This document shows positions 1-7,574 of a stretch of DNA of 64,000 nucleotides, piece by piece. The DNA comes from Streptomyces sp. WM6386 (GTDB taxonomy: Bacteria; Actinomycetota; Actinomycetes; Streptomycetales; Streptomycetaceae). Position numbers and translations under genes: made by a program. The DNA lies in NCBI RefSeq assembly GCF_000972385.1, contig NZ_JXTE01000014.1, positions 70,433 through 134,432 of the forward strand, read 5' to 3'. The notes beneath the pieces were generated by a model. It saw nothing but the letters and a program-made list of their open reading frames with translations. It had not been told where the DNA came from and made no database searches. The first letter of the stretch is position 1; every line of letters begins with the position of its first letter.

Positions 1-490
1 ACGCCTGCCCGATGCGCACGCGTTGGCGCTCTCCGCCGGACAGCACGCCGAGCGGGACGTCCGCGTACGCCGACGCCCCGACCGACTCGAGGATCTCGTC
101 CACCCTGCGGCGGACGGCGGTGGTGCGCAGCCGTGGTCCGAAGCGGTGCCCGTCGATGCCGAAGCGCACGAGGTCGCGGGCGCGCAGCATGGCCTGCGCC
201 GACAACTCCGCCTGCTGGGGCACGTATCCGAGCTGTCGTGCCGCCTCGCGGGGAGTACGGCCCAGGACGGTCAGCGTCCCTGCGGACAGGGGCTGCCTGC
301 CCAGCAGGGCCTTGACGAAGCTGGTCTTGCCGGCCCCGTTCGGACCGAGCACGGCCACGAACTCGCCGGGGCGTACGTCGAGTTCGAGGTCGCTCCAGAC
401 GACCCGCTCGCCGTACGACAGGGCGGCCCCGCGCAGGCTGATGACCGCACCGGTTCCGCCCTGTGCCGGGATCCGGCCCGGGCCCCTCAC
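1..490 (-). CDS. Metal-type ABC transporter ATP-binding protein (partial)
   Basis: Cytoplasmic ATPase that would power uptake of the metal captured by the adjacent binding protein. The visible N-terminal ~163 residues contain a Walker A motif (GPNGAGKTS, about residue 45), a Q-loop (GYVPQQAEL) and the ABC signature LSGGERQR close to the window edge. Walker B and the C-terminus lie outside the window. The proposed GTG start (488-490) overlaps the TGA of the upstream gene in a GTGA, so the two are translationally coupled. A permease gene would be expected further left. The zinc/manganese assignment comes from the partner, not from this protein alone. Confidence 0.9.
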   Translation of the reverse strand, partial: MRGPGRIPAQGGTGAVISLRGAALSYGERVVWSDLELDVRPGEFVAVLGPNGAGKTSFVKALLGRQPLSAGTLTVLGRTPREAARQLGYVPQQAELSAQAMLRARDLVRFGIDGHRFGPRLRTTAVRRRVDEILESVGASAYADVPLGVLSGGERQRVRIGQA

Positions 491-1425
491 TTGTCCAGCG
501 CGCCCGCGAGCGCGTCGACGTTGGAGGTCATCCAGCCGAGGTAGTCCTTGCCGCTGGGCAGGGTCTCGGTCACGGGGACGACGGGGATGCCGGCCGCCTT
601 GGCCGCGGCCTCGGCCTTCTCGGTCTGCGGGCCGGAGGTCTGCGCGTTGTAGACGAGCGCCTCGACCTTCTTGCCGGAGAACAGCGCCAGCGCGGCCTGA
701 AGGATCTTGGGGGAGACGTCGCTGCCCTCCTCGATGGCCTCGCTGAACTCCGGGGGCGTGGCGTTCTCCAGCCCGCTCGCCTCGATCATGTACAGCGGCA
801 CGGGTTCGGTGATGGCCACGGCATCACCGCTGTGCTCCTTCTTGATCTGCGCCTCCTTCGCCTCCAGCGGCTGGAGCTTCGCCTTGAAGGCCTCGGCGTT
901 CTTGGTGAACGTGGCCGCGTCGTCGGGGTCGGCCTTGCCGAGGGCGACGGCGATGCTGTCGGCGATCTTGGAGACGGTGGGGAAGTCGTACCAGACGTGC
1001 TCGTTGAGCTCGCCGCCCTTCGGCGCGGTCTTGCCGGAGATCTTGACGGCGTTGAGGACCTCGGCGGAGGAGTTGCCGCTCTTCAGCATCCGGTCCACGA
1101 AGTCGTCGTAGCCGCCGCCGTTCTCGACGACGACCTTCGCCTTCGACAGGGCCAGCTGGTTCTGGGTGTTGGCCTCGTAGGAGTGCGGGTCCTGGTCCGG
1201 GTCGCTGATGATCGAGGTGACATCGACCTTCGTGCCGCCTATCTGCCCGACGATGTCGCCGTAGACGTTCGTCGAGGTCACGACCGGTATCGCGGAGGCG
1301 GCGGCCGGGCTCTGTGAGGCGCTCCCGCCGTTGTCGGAGTCCGACGAGCTGCCACAGCCTGCCAGGACGACCAGCGAGGTGCCGGTGATCAGGGCGGCCA
1401 GGCGCCGGGACGGGAACGTGGACAT
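487..1425 (-). CDS. Zinc/manganese-type ABC transporter substrate-binding lipoprotein
   Basis: Extracellular lipoprotein of the ZnuA/TroA cluster A-1 family that delivers a divalent metal to the ABC permease. A signal peptide ends in a lipobox (VVLAGCGSS, Cys about residue 24), and the conserved DPHSYE and NEHVWYDFPTV segments carry the metal-ligand histidines. There is no histidine-rich loop of the kind found in many ZnuA proteins. The ATG at 1423-1425 is preferred over an upstream start because GGAGG sits about six bases before it. At 312 residues it has the usual family length. A Zur-like palindrome lies about 48 bp upstream, which favours zinc over manganese. Confidence 0.9.
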   Translation of the reverse strand: MSTFPSRRLAALITGTSLVVLAGCGSSSDSDNGGSASQSPAAASAIPVVTSTNVYGDIVGQIGGTKVDVTSIISDPDQDPHSYEANTQNQLALSKAKVVVENGGGYDDFVDRMLKSGNSSAEVLNAVKISGKTAPKGGELNEHVWYDFPTVSKIADSIAVALGKADPDDAATFTKNAEAFKAKLQPLEAKEAQIKKEHSGDAVAITEPVPLYMIEASGLENATPPEFSEAIEEGSDVSPKILQAALALFSGKKVEALVYNAQTSGPQTEKAEAAAKAAGIPVVPVTETLPSGKDYLGWMTSNVDALAGALDK

Positions 1426-1472
1426 GGATCCTCCGCGAGGGGGTGGAGCAAGGGGACGCACGCCACGCTAGA

Positions 1473-1487
1473 TGAAAATGAATGTCA
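1473..1487. promoter_or_regulatory. Zur-like operator
   Basis: TGAAAATGAATGTCA is a near-palindrome matching the actinobacterial Zur box pattern (TGAAAAT-N-ATTTTCA). It lies upstream of the metal-binding lipoprotein gene, so zinc-dependent repression of that operon is the simplest reading. This is a pattern match only. Confidence 0.65.
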
Positions 1488-1512
1488 GAAGTATGACCGA
1501 ATCCGTTCCATG

Positions 1513-1527
1513 TGAAAACCATTGCCA
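1513..1527. promoter_or_regulatory. Second, weaker Zur-like operator
   Basis: TGAAAACCATTGCCA resembles the same half-site arrangement (TGAAAAC / ATTGCCA) 40 bp from the first box, in the gap shared with the divergent NiCoT gene. It could give cooperative Zur binding or control the permease gene. The right half is degenerate. Confidence 0.4.
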
Positions 1528-1564
1528 ATACTTGACGTGGCTGCTGGCCGAAACCTGACGCGGG

Positions 1565-1594
1565 CTTTGCCGCTGTCTGGTTGTACCTGCAAAG
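1565..1594. repeat. Inverted repeat upstream of NiCoT gene
   Basis: CTTTGC (1565-1570) and GCAAAG (1589-1594) form a perfect 6-bp inverted repeat with an 18-bp spacer in the NiCoT leader. It resembles the TTGC/GCAA arms of Nur (nickel Fur) boxes, but the spacing is longer than that family's, so its role is open. Confidence 0.3.
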
Positions 1595-1662
1595 AGTTCG
1601 CAGAAACCTGGGTGGCGCGGCTGAAGAACGGCCGTTCGCCGACAAGTGAGGCCCGCGCCGCC

Positions 1663-2778
1663 ATGACCACCGCTCACCGCATCCGCACCTCGATGACCCG
1701 GAAGGAGTGGGCGAGTCTCGGCGGGATGGCCGCGTTCGTCCTGGCACTGCATGTCATCGGTTGGTTCACGCTGGTGGTGATCGTCACGCCGGAGCACTAC
1801 AGCCTGGGGGAGAAGAGCTTCGGGATCGGCATCGGTGTCACCGCCTACACCCTCGGCATGCGGCACGCCTTCGACGCCGACCACATCGCCGCGATCGACA
1901 ACACCACCCGGAAGCTGATGAGCGAGGGGAAGCGGCCGCTGTCGGTGGGCTTCTGGTTCTCCCTCGGCCACTCCAGCATCGTCTTCGCGCTCGCCTTCCT
2001 GCTCTCGCTCGGGGTGAAGGCGCTGGCCGGACCGGTCGTGGACGACGGCTCCGCTCTGCACAGCGTCACCGGCTGGATCGGCACCACCGTCTCCGGGACC
2101 TTCCTGTACCTCATCGCGATCATCAACATGGTGATCATGGCCGGAATCTGGAAGGTCTTCCGGCAGATGCGCACCGGCCACTTCGACGAGGCCGCCCTGG
2201 AGGAGCAGCTCAACAACCGGGGCTTCATGAACCGCCTGTTGGGCCGTCTGATGAAGTCGATCACCGAGCCGTGGCAGATGTACCCGCTGGGCCTTCTCTT
2301 CGGCCTCGGCTTCGACACGGCGACCGAGATCGCGCTGCTCGTGCTGGCCGGCTCGGGCGCCGCGTCCGGGCTGCCCTGGTACGCGATCCTGTGTCTGCCG
2401 GTCCTGTTCGCGGCCGGCATGTCCCTGCTGGACACCATCGACGGCTCGTTCATGAACTTCGCCTACGGCTGGGCGTTCTCCAAGCCGGTCCGCAAGGTCT
2501 ACTACAACCTCACCATCACCGGACTGTCCGTCGCCGTCGCGCTCCTCATCGGCACGGTCGAACTGCTCGGCCTCATCGCCGAACAGGCCGACCTGCACGG
2601 CCCGTTCTGGGACTGGGTCTCCGGCCTCGACCTCAACATCATCGGCTACGTCGTCGTAGCACTGTTCTTCGCCACGTGGGCGGTGGCCTGGCTGGTGTGG
2701 AAGGTCGGCCGGATCGAGGAGAAGTGGACAGCGGGCCTGGCCCGTCCCGCCGCGCTCTCGCCGGGCGAGGAGGGCTGA
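1663..2778 (+). CDS. NiCoT-family nickel/cobalt permease
   Basis: Integral membrane transporter of the HoxN/NixA/NhlF family, expected to import Ni2+ and/or Co2+. The diagnostic transmembrane-II motif RHAFDADHIAAIDN appears at about residue 66, followed by the LGHSSIVF motif and a GLLFGLGFDTATE segment typical of the family. Several hydrophobic helices span its 371 residues, the usual size. The ATG at 1663 is chosen because the protein homology begins there. Its ribosome-binding site is weak, so ATG 1693 is possible. It is transcribed divergently from the zinc-type ABC operon and shares a gap with Zur- and Nur-like repeats. Confidence 0.9.
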   Translation: MTTAHRIRTSMTRKEWASLGGMAAFVLALHVIGWFTLVVIVTPEHYSLGEKSFGIGIGVTAYTLGMRHAFDADHIAAIDNTTRKLMSEGKRPLSVGFWFSLGHSSIVFALAFLLSLGVKALAGPVVDDGSALHSVTGWIGTTVSGTFLYLIAIINMVIMAGIWKVFRQMRTGHFDEAALEEQLNNRGFMNRLLGRLMKSITEPWQMYPLGLLFGLGFDTATEIALLVLAGSGAASGLPWYAILCLPVLFAAGMSLLDTIDGSFMNFAYGWAFSKPVRKVYYNLTITGLSVAVALLIGTVELLGLIAEQADLHGPFWDWVSGLDLNIIGYVVVALFFATWAVAWLVWKVGRIEEKWTAGLARPAALSPGEEG

Positions 2779-2799
2779 CCGGGGAGACTCATGTCCGCC

Positions 2800-3105
2800 G
2801 GCGTGGGTGGGCGGCCTTCGTGCGCGGGCCGTCCGGGGCGAAGCCGATGCCGCGGTGCCGCGCGTCGGGGGCGATCTCGGTTGCGGCGCGGGTGCGTTCG
2901 CAGGAGGCCGTCAGGTGGGCGGTGTCCGGGTAGCGGTCGGCGGTCACGTCATCGGTGGCGGGGCGGGCGGCCTCCGTGTACAGGCCGTCCGGGACGAACC
3001 CGATGCCGCGGTCCACGCGCCGGAGGCGGCGTGTGTGCGTTCGCAGGCGGGCGTCAGGCGCGCGGTGTCCGGGTAGCGGCCAGCGGTCACGTCACCGGTG
3101 GCGGG
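2800..3105. repeat. Imperfect tandem duplication (~150 bp x 2), no intact gene
   Basis: Two diverged copies (about 2805-2955 and 2955-3105) share blocks such as ggccgtccggg, gatgccgcgg, gtgcgttcgcagg and gcggtgtccgggtagcgg. The second copy lacks about 15 bases in the middle. Read on the minus strand, both encode RGIGF-PDG and RYPDTA-LT--CERT peptides, but frames break between copies and no start or ribosome-binding site fits. The 601-bp gap between 2778 and 3380 therefore looks like a duplicated, decayed coding sequence of unknown origin. On the plus strand 3200-3380 has coding-like composition but no recognisable product. Confidence 0.55.
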
Positions 3106-3379
3106 GGCGGTGGGCCGCAGCTCGGTCGCAGAGCGGCCCAGGCGAGCTGATGCTGAACAGACGGCGACCGTGTCGGTTCCCATGCTCCGGGCACGCGAGG
3201 GCCTCGCGTACGTGTGGAACCGCGGGCCGTCCTCGGCAACATGCTCGGCATGGAGGCCGGCTTCGTCGTCGACGGGGTCGTCCTGGCGCATGTCGGCCCG
3301 ACCGAGGTCCAGTTGGTCCCGCCGGCCAGGGCTCACGAGGACGCGCTCAGCGAGGGCGGGCCCGCCGCACCCCGGGGGG

Positions 3380-3943
3380 TCAGTCCTTCTTGCCGCGTCC
3401 GGTCAGGGTGTCGCGCAGCCGGTCGACCATCCCGACGCCCGGTGCCAGCAGTTTGTTGGCCGGAGGTGCGCTCGGGGTGGACGGGTGCGGGCGGGTGGGG
3501 GCGACCTTCTTGGCCTGGCGGACCTTGTCGCCCAGGGCGTCGAGGGCGTCGGGGGGACAGGACGCGCGGAGCCTGGGAAAGAGGTTCTGTTCCTCGTCGG
3601 CCACATGCGAGCGGATCTCGGTCATCAGCGTCGTCATGAGCCGGTCGAATTCGGGATCCTCGGCGTCGCAGCCCTCCAGGTCCTTCATGAGCCGCTCGGC
3701 CCGGGCATGGTCCTCGAGCTCCTGGTCGGCCAGGGCGTCCCCGCCCGCCACGTGCTCGCGCACGGCCGGATAGAGATAGGCCTCCTCGGCCACGGAGTGC
3801 CGCACCAGTTCCATCGTGACCTGGTCGGCGTACACCTTGCGGTCCTTGTCACCGGGCGCGAGACCGTCGATCCGGCCGAACAGCTCCTCGACCTCCCGAT
3901 GATCGGTCATCAGCTCGTCGATGACGTTCCCACCATGGCCCAT
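3380..3943 (-). CDS. Hemerythrin/HHE-domain protein
   Basis: Cytoplasmic four-helix HHE cation-binding protein, family roles being di-iron O2/NO sensing or oxidative-stress handling. Metal-ligand signatures are visible: MTDHREVEELF near residue 12, RHSVAEEAYLYP around 60 and VADEEQNLFPRL around 120. A basic, proline-rich C-terminal tail follows. The ATG at 3941-3943 is preceded by GGAGGTGGAGG. Longer in-frame extensions upstream have no homology and are rejected. It is divergent from the molybdopterin oxidoreductase gene, which would fit a respiratory or nitrosative-stress context, but this link is inference. Confidence 0.88.
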   Translation of the reverse strand: MGHGGNVIDELMTDHREVEELFGRIDGLAPGDKDRKVYADQVTMELVRHSVAEEAYLYPAVREHVAGGDALADQELEDHARAERLMKDLEGCDAEDPEFDRLMTTLMTEIRSHVADEEQNLFPRLRASCPPDALDALGDKVRQAKKVAPTRPHPSTPSAPPANKLLAPGVGMVDRLRDTLTGRGKKD

Positions 3944-4090
3944 GTCCTCCACCTCCCTGAACACAGCGGCCCGGACGGCCGCCCGCGGTCCCGAGTGCCC
4001 CGTCGGAGGCAGGCCCACACGACGGTGCGGGCAAGCCGGACACAGCGGGGTACTCGCCGGAACAGCCCGCTGGTACGTGGAGGTGACACG

Positions 4091-6490
4091 GTGACCGAAG
4101 CCCGTGACCGCATCAAGGACATCTGGGGAGCGCGCACTCCCTATGACCCCGGCACCCCCTGGCCCTCCCGCGCCGACGCGCACCTGGCCCCCGGTCTCGC
4201 CGAGGACGACGTGGAGAGGTGGGTGCCGTCCGCCTCGCTGCTGCACTCCAACGGTGACGCCATGGACATCGCCGTGCGCGACGGACGGATCGTGGGCGTG
4301 CGGGGCCGGACCACGGACCGTGTCAACCGTGGCCGCCTGGGCCCCAAGGATCTCTACGGATGGCAGGCCAACGGCTCCCCGGACCGGCTGACCCGTCCGC
4401 TCGTACGCCGGGCCGGGCGCCTGGTGGAGTGCGACTGGGACACGGCGATGGACCAGGTCGCGGGCCGCTCACGCGAACTGCTGGAGCAGCGCGGACCAGG
4501 GGCCATCGGCTTCTACACCACCGGTCAGCTCTTCCTCGAGGAGTACTACACGCTGGCCGTACTCGCCCGTGCCGGCATCGGCACCAACCATCTGGACGGG
4601 AACACCCGCCTGTGCACGGCCACGGCCGCCGAGGCGCTGAAGGAGACCTTCGGCTGCGACGGGCAGCCCGGTTCGTACGAGGACATCGACCACGCCGACG
4701 TGATCGCGCTGTTCGGACACAACATGGCCGAGACCCAGACCGTGCTGTGGATGCGCGTGCTGGACCGGCTCGCCGGGGCCCGACCGCCCCGTCTGGTCTG
4801 CGTGGACCCCCGGTACACCCCGGTGGCCCAGCAGGCCGAGGTGCATCTCGCCCCACGGCCCGGCACGAACGTCGCCCTGCTCGACGCGCTTCTGCACGAG
4901 ATCATCCGCAGGGACCTGATCGACCAGGAGTACATCGAGGCACACACGGTCGGCTTCGACGACCTGGCGGCCACGGTCGGGCCCTGCACTCCGCGGTGGG
5001 CGGCCGGAGTCTGCGACGTGACGGCGGCCGAGATCGAACGCGCGGCGGAACTCCTCGGCACCGCCGAACGGCTGACCTCCACGGTCCTTCAGGGCGTCTA
5101 CCAGTCCCACCAGGCCACGGCCGCCGCCGTCCAGATCAACAACCTGCACCTGATCCGCGGCATGCTGGGCCGCCACGGCTGCGGGCTGCTGCAGATGAAC
5201 GGCCAGCCCAGCGCGCAGAACACCCGGGAGTGCGGCGCCGACGGTGATCTGCCGGGGTTCCGGAACTGGCAGAACGACGACCATGTCGCCGACCTGGCGC
5301 GGGTGTGGAACGTACGCCCTCAGGACATCCCGCACCACGCGCCGCCGACACACGCGATGCAGATCTTCCGCTACGCCGAGCAGGGCTCGATCCGCATGCT
5401 CTGGATCACCGGCACCAACCCGGCGGTCTCCCTGCCCGAGCTGTCCCGCATCCGTTCGATCCTCGGCCAGGAGCGGCTGTTCGTGGTGGTGCAGGACCTG
5501 TTCCTCACCGAGACGGCACAACTGGCCGACGTGGTGCTGCCCGCGGCCACCTGGGGTGAGAAGACGGGCGTCCTCACCAACGCCGACCGCACCGTGCACC
5601 TGTCGGAGAAGGCCGTGGAACCACCGGGCGAAGCGCGAGCCGACCTGGACATCCTTCTCGACTACGCCGCCCGCATGGACTTCCGCGACAAGGACGGCGG
5701 TCCCCTGATCGGCTGGCACGACCCGGAGTCGGCGTTCGCGGCCTGGCAGCGGTGCAGCGCCGGACGCCCCTGCGACTACACCGGACTCAGCCACGACCGG
5801 TTGCGGCGGGCGGACAGCGGCATCCAGTGGCCCTGCACCGAGGAGACGCCCGACGGCACGGCGCGCCTGTACACCGACGGCATCACCTTCGCCGACCCCG
5901 GCACCTGCGAGAGCTACGGCAAGGACCTCGTCACCGGGGCGTCCGCCGAGGTCGTCGAGTACCGGTCGCTCAACCCGGACGGCAAGGCGGTCCTGAGGGC
6001 GGCGGAGTATCTGCCGCCCCACGAGGACACCTCCCCGGAGTACCCGGTGCAGCTGGTCACCGGCCGGACCGTCCACCACTTCCACACCCGCACGAAGACC
6101 GGCCGCGCTCCCGAGCTGAACGCCGCCGCCCCCGACGTATGGGCGGAGATGTCACCCGCCGAGGCCGCCCGCCAGGGTCTGTCCGACGGCGATCTGGTCC
6201 GGGTCGGCACCCCGCGCGGTGCGGTGCGCGCCCGGCTGCGGACCACCGCCATGCGGGACGGCGTGGTGTTCGTGCCGTTCCACTACGGCTACTGGGACAC
6301 ACCCGAGGGCCACCGGCCCCCGGACGGGAGCGCCGGCCGTGCCGCCAACGAGGGCACCATCACCGACTGGGACCCGGTCTCCAAGCAACCCCTGTTCAAG
6401 ACGTGTGCGGCCCGTGTCACCCTCGTCGCCCGCCGCGCCACACCGTCGGTCCGGGAGCGGACCGACGCCGACGCCGGGAGCCGCACATGA
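4091..6490 (+). CDS. Molybdopterin-dependent oxidoreductase (nitrate reductase/FDH-like), Fe-S ligands lost
   Basis: Member of the MopB/DMSO reductase superfamily (799 residues) that should bind bis-MGD. The GNTRLCTATA segment puts a cysteine (Cys175) where NapA/Nas-type enzymes have the Mo-ligating Cys, and the C-terminal molydopterin-binding domain (VTGRTVHHFHT, GTPRGAVRARL) is intact. The N-terminal 4Fe-4S motif is absent: the expected C-x2-C-x3-C region reads SASLLHSNGD, and GRLC is GRLG. Electron entry must therefore differ from that of the usual enzymes. The GTG start has GGAGGTG about six bases upstream. The substrate is unknown. The stop overlaps the next gene in ATGA. Confidence 0.85.
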   Translation: MTEARDRIKDIWGARTPYDPGTPWPSRADAHLAPGLAEDDVERWVPSASLLHSNGDAMDIAVRDGRIVGVRGRTTDRVNRGRLGPKDLYGWQANGSPDRLTRPLVRRAGRLVECDWDTAMDQVAGRSRELLEQRGPGAIGFYTTGQLFLEEYYTLAVLARAGIGTNHLDGNTRLCTATAAEALKETFGCDGQPGSYEDIDHADVIALFGHNMAETQTVLWMRVLDRLAGARPPRLVCVDPRYTPVAQQAEVHLAPRPGTNVALLDALLHEIIRRDLIDQEYIEAHTVGFDDLAATVGPCTPRWAAGVCDVTAAEIERAAELLGTAERLTSTVLQGVYQSHQATAAAVQINNLHLIRGMLGRHGCGLLQMNGQPSAQNTRECGADGDLPGFRNWQNDDHVADLARVWNVRPQDIPHHAPPTHAMQIFRYAEQGSIRMLWITGTNPAVSLPELSRIRSILGQERLFVVVQDLFLTETAQLADVVLPAATWGEKTGVLTNADRTVHLSEKAVEPPGEARADLDILLDYAARMDFRDKDGGPLIGWHDPESAFAAWQRCSAGRPCDYTGLSHDRLRRADSGIQWPCTEETPDGTARLYTDGITFADPGTCESYGKDLVTGASAEVVEYRSLNPDGKAVLRAAEYLPPHEDTSPEYPVQLVTGRTVHHFHTRTKTGRAPELNAAAPDVWAEMSPAEAARQGLSDGDLVRVGTPRGAVRARLRTTAMRDGVVFVPFHYGYWDTPEGHRPPDGSAGRAANEGTITDWDPVSKQPLFKTCAARVTLVARRATPSVRERTDADAGSRT

Positions 6491-6978
6491 GCGGCATCGC
6501 CCACATCCTCCGCGCCCTGCACGACGGCGAACGCGCGCTGGAGCGAGACCTGCTGGCAACCGCCGAACGTCACCGCACCGACCACGAGGTCCACCATGTG
6601 GCGGGCGACCTCGCCCAGTGGTCCCGCCACCACAGCGCCCGGCTCGCCGACACCGGCCGCCACTACGGCCTCGACCTCGACGGTCCGAAGGACGACCCGT
6701 CACCCGGCGCCCTTTCCGCCCTGCGGGAGAAGGCCGCCGAAGCCCTCGGCCGACGCCCCGAAGCCGGCCTGCTGCTCCTGCACGACCTGTGCGACCTGCA
6801 CCTGGCCGCGAGCCGCAACTCCCTGCACTGGGAGATGCTCGCCCAGGCCGCGAAGGCCACCCGCGACGAGCGGCTCCTCGACCTGGCCACCGACTGCCAT
6901 CCGCGGACCCTGCGGCAGATGCGCTGGACCAACACCCTCATCAAGGAACTGTCGCCACAGCTGCTGACCAGCGCATAG
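6487..6978 (+). CDS. Small helical protein coupled to the oxidoreductase
   Basis: A 163-residue, histidine- and glutamate-rich, all-helical protein without signal peptide or membrane segment. The pattern of H/E residues (ERHRTDHEVHHV, HDLCDLHLAASRNSLHWEML) suggests a ferritin-like or four-helix fold, but I do not recognise a named family. Its ATG overlaps the stop of the molybdopterin oxidoreductase (ATGA), so the two are made together and it could be an accessory or electron-transfer partner. Confidence 0.75.
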   Translation: MSGIAHILRALHDGERALERDLLATAERHRTDHEVHHVAGDLAQWSRHHSARLADTGRHYGLDLDGPKDDPSPGALSALREKAAEALGRRPEAGLLLLHDLCDLHLAASRNSLHWEMLAQAAKATRDERLLDLATDCHPRTLRQMRWTNTLIKELSPQLLTSA

Positions 6979-7094
6979 GAATCACCACAGGTCCGACCGC
7001 CGACGGCGCGCACATCGACGCCGGGGGTCCGGGTACTCGGTGTCCTCCGGCTCGTGTCCGACGGCCGGGCACACCCACGGCGACGGGAAGAACC

Positions 7095-7493
7095 ATGACC
7101 GAGCCCTCTCGCGAGAGTGCCGCCTCCGCGGCCCAGCAGGCCCTGCGCACGGTCGTCGACAAGGGCGCGGACGAGGCCGCGCTGAGTACGCTGGCCGGCA
7201 CCGAGGTACTGGTTCCCGCGCTGATCAACGGGGAGGGGCCGGGACCGAAGGCCCTGAGTCTGCCCGTGTACGAACAGGAGGACGGGACCGAACTGGTCCC
7301 CGTCTTCACCACGCTCGCCCGCATGGAGCGGGCCCTGCCGCAGATCCGACGGCACCGCAGCGTGGTGCTCGGCGCCCTCGCCCACGACTGGCCCTCGGAG
7401 AGCCTGACGCTCGTCATCGACGCCGGTACTCCCGAGCAACTCGCCCTCACGGCCCAGGGTGTGAAGACCTTCCTGGACCGCGACGACGGCTGA
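7095..7493 (+). CDS. SseB-domain protein
   Basis: A 132-residue cytoplasmic protein with the SseB N-terminal-like fold: STLAGTEVLVPAL, then PVYEQEDGTELVPVFTTLARME and a LVIDAGTPEQLALT segment, all typical of small actinobacterial SseB-family proteins of unknown function. The ATG has only a modest GGGAAG upstream. A 116-bp gap separates it from the preceding operon, and a strong hairpin follows it. Confidence 0.75.
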   Translation: MTEPSRESAASAAQQALRTVVDKGADEAALSTLAGTEVLVPALINGEGPGPKALSLPVYEQEDGTELVPVFTTLARMERALPQIRRHRSVVLGALAHDWPSESLTLVIDAGTPEQLALTAQGVKTFLDRDDG

Positions 7494-7500
7494 CCGGCAG

Positions 7501-7542
7501 ACGCCCCGGCCGCGCCAGGGAACCCGGGCGCGGCCGGGGCGT
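7501..7542. terminator. Bidirectional hairpin terminator
   Basis: Perfect 16-bp inverted repeat (arms 7501-7516 and 7527-7542, 10-nt loop) between two convergent genes. It is very GC-rich and lacks a U-tract, as is usual for streptomycete terminators. Confidence 0.85.
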
Positions 7543-7574
7543 CGCCAGGGTCCCCATTGCCCCTGCACAGTCCG

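Noticed and set aside
1488..1662. Cobalamin riboswitch before the NiCoT gene
   Set aside because: The leader is short and I find no B12-box or the expected folded core.
2790..3110. CRISPR array or insertion-sequence end
   Set aside because: Only two long, diverged direct copies without spacers, terminal inverted repeats or transposase.
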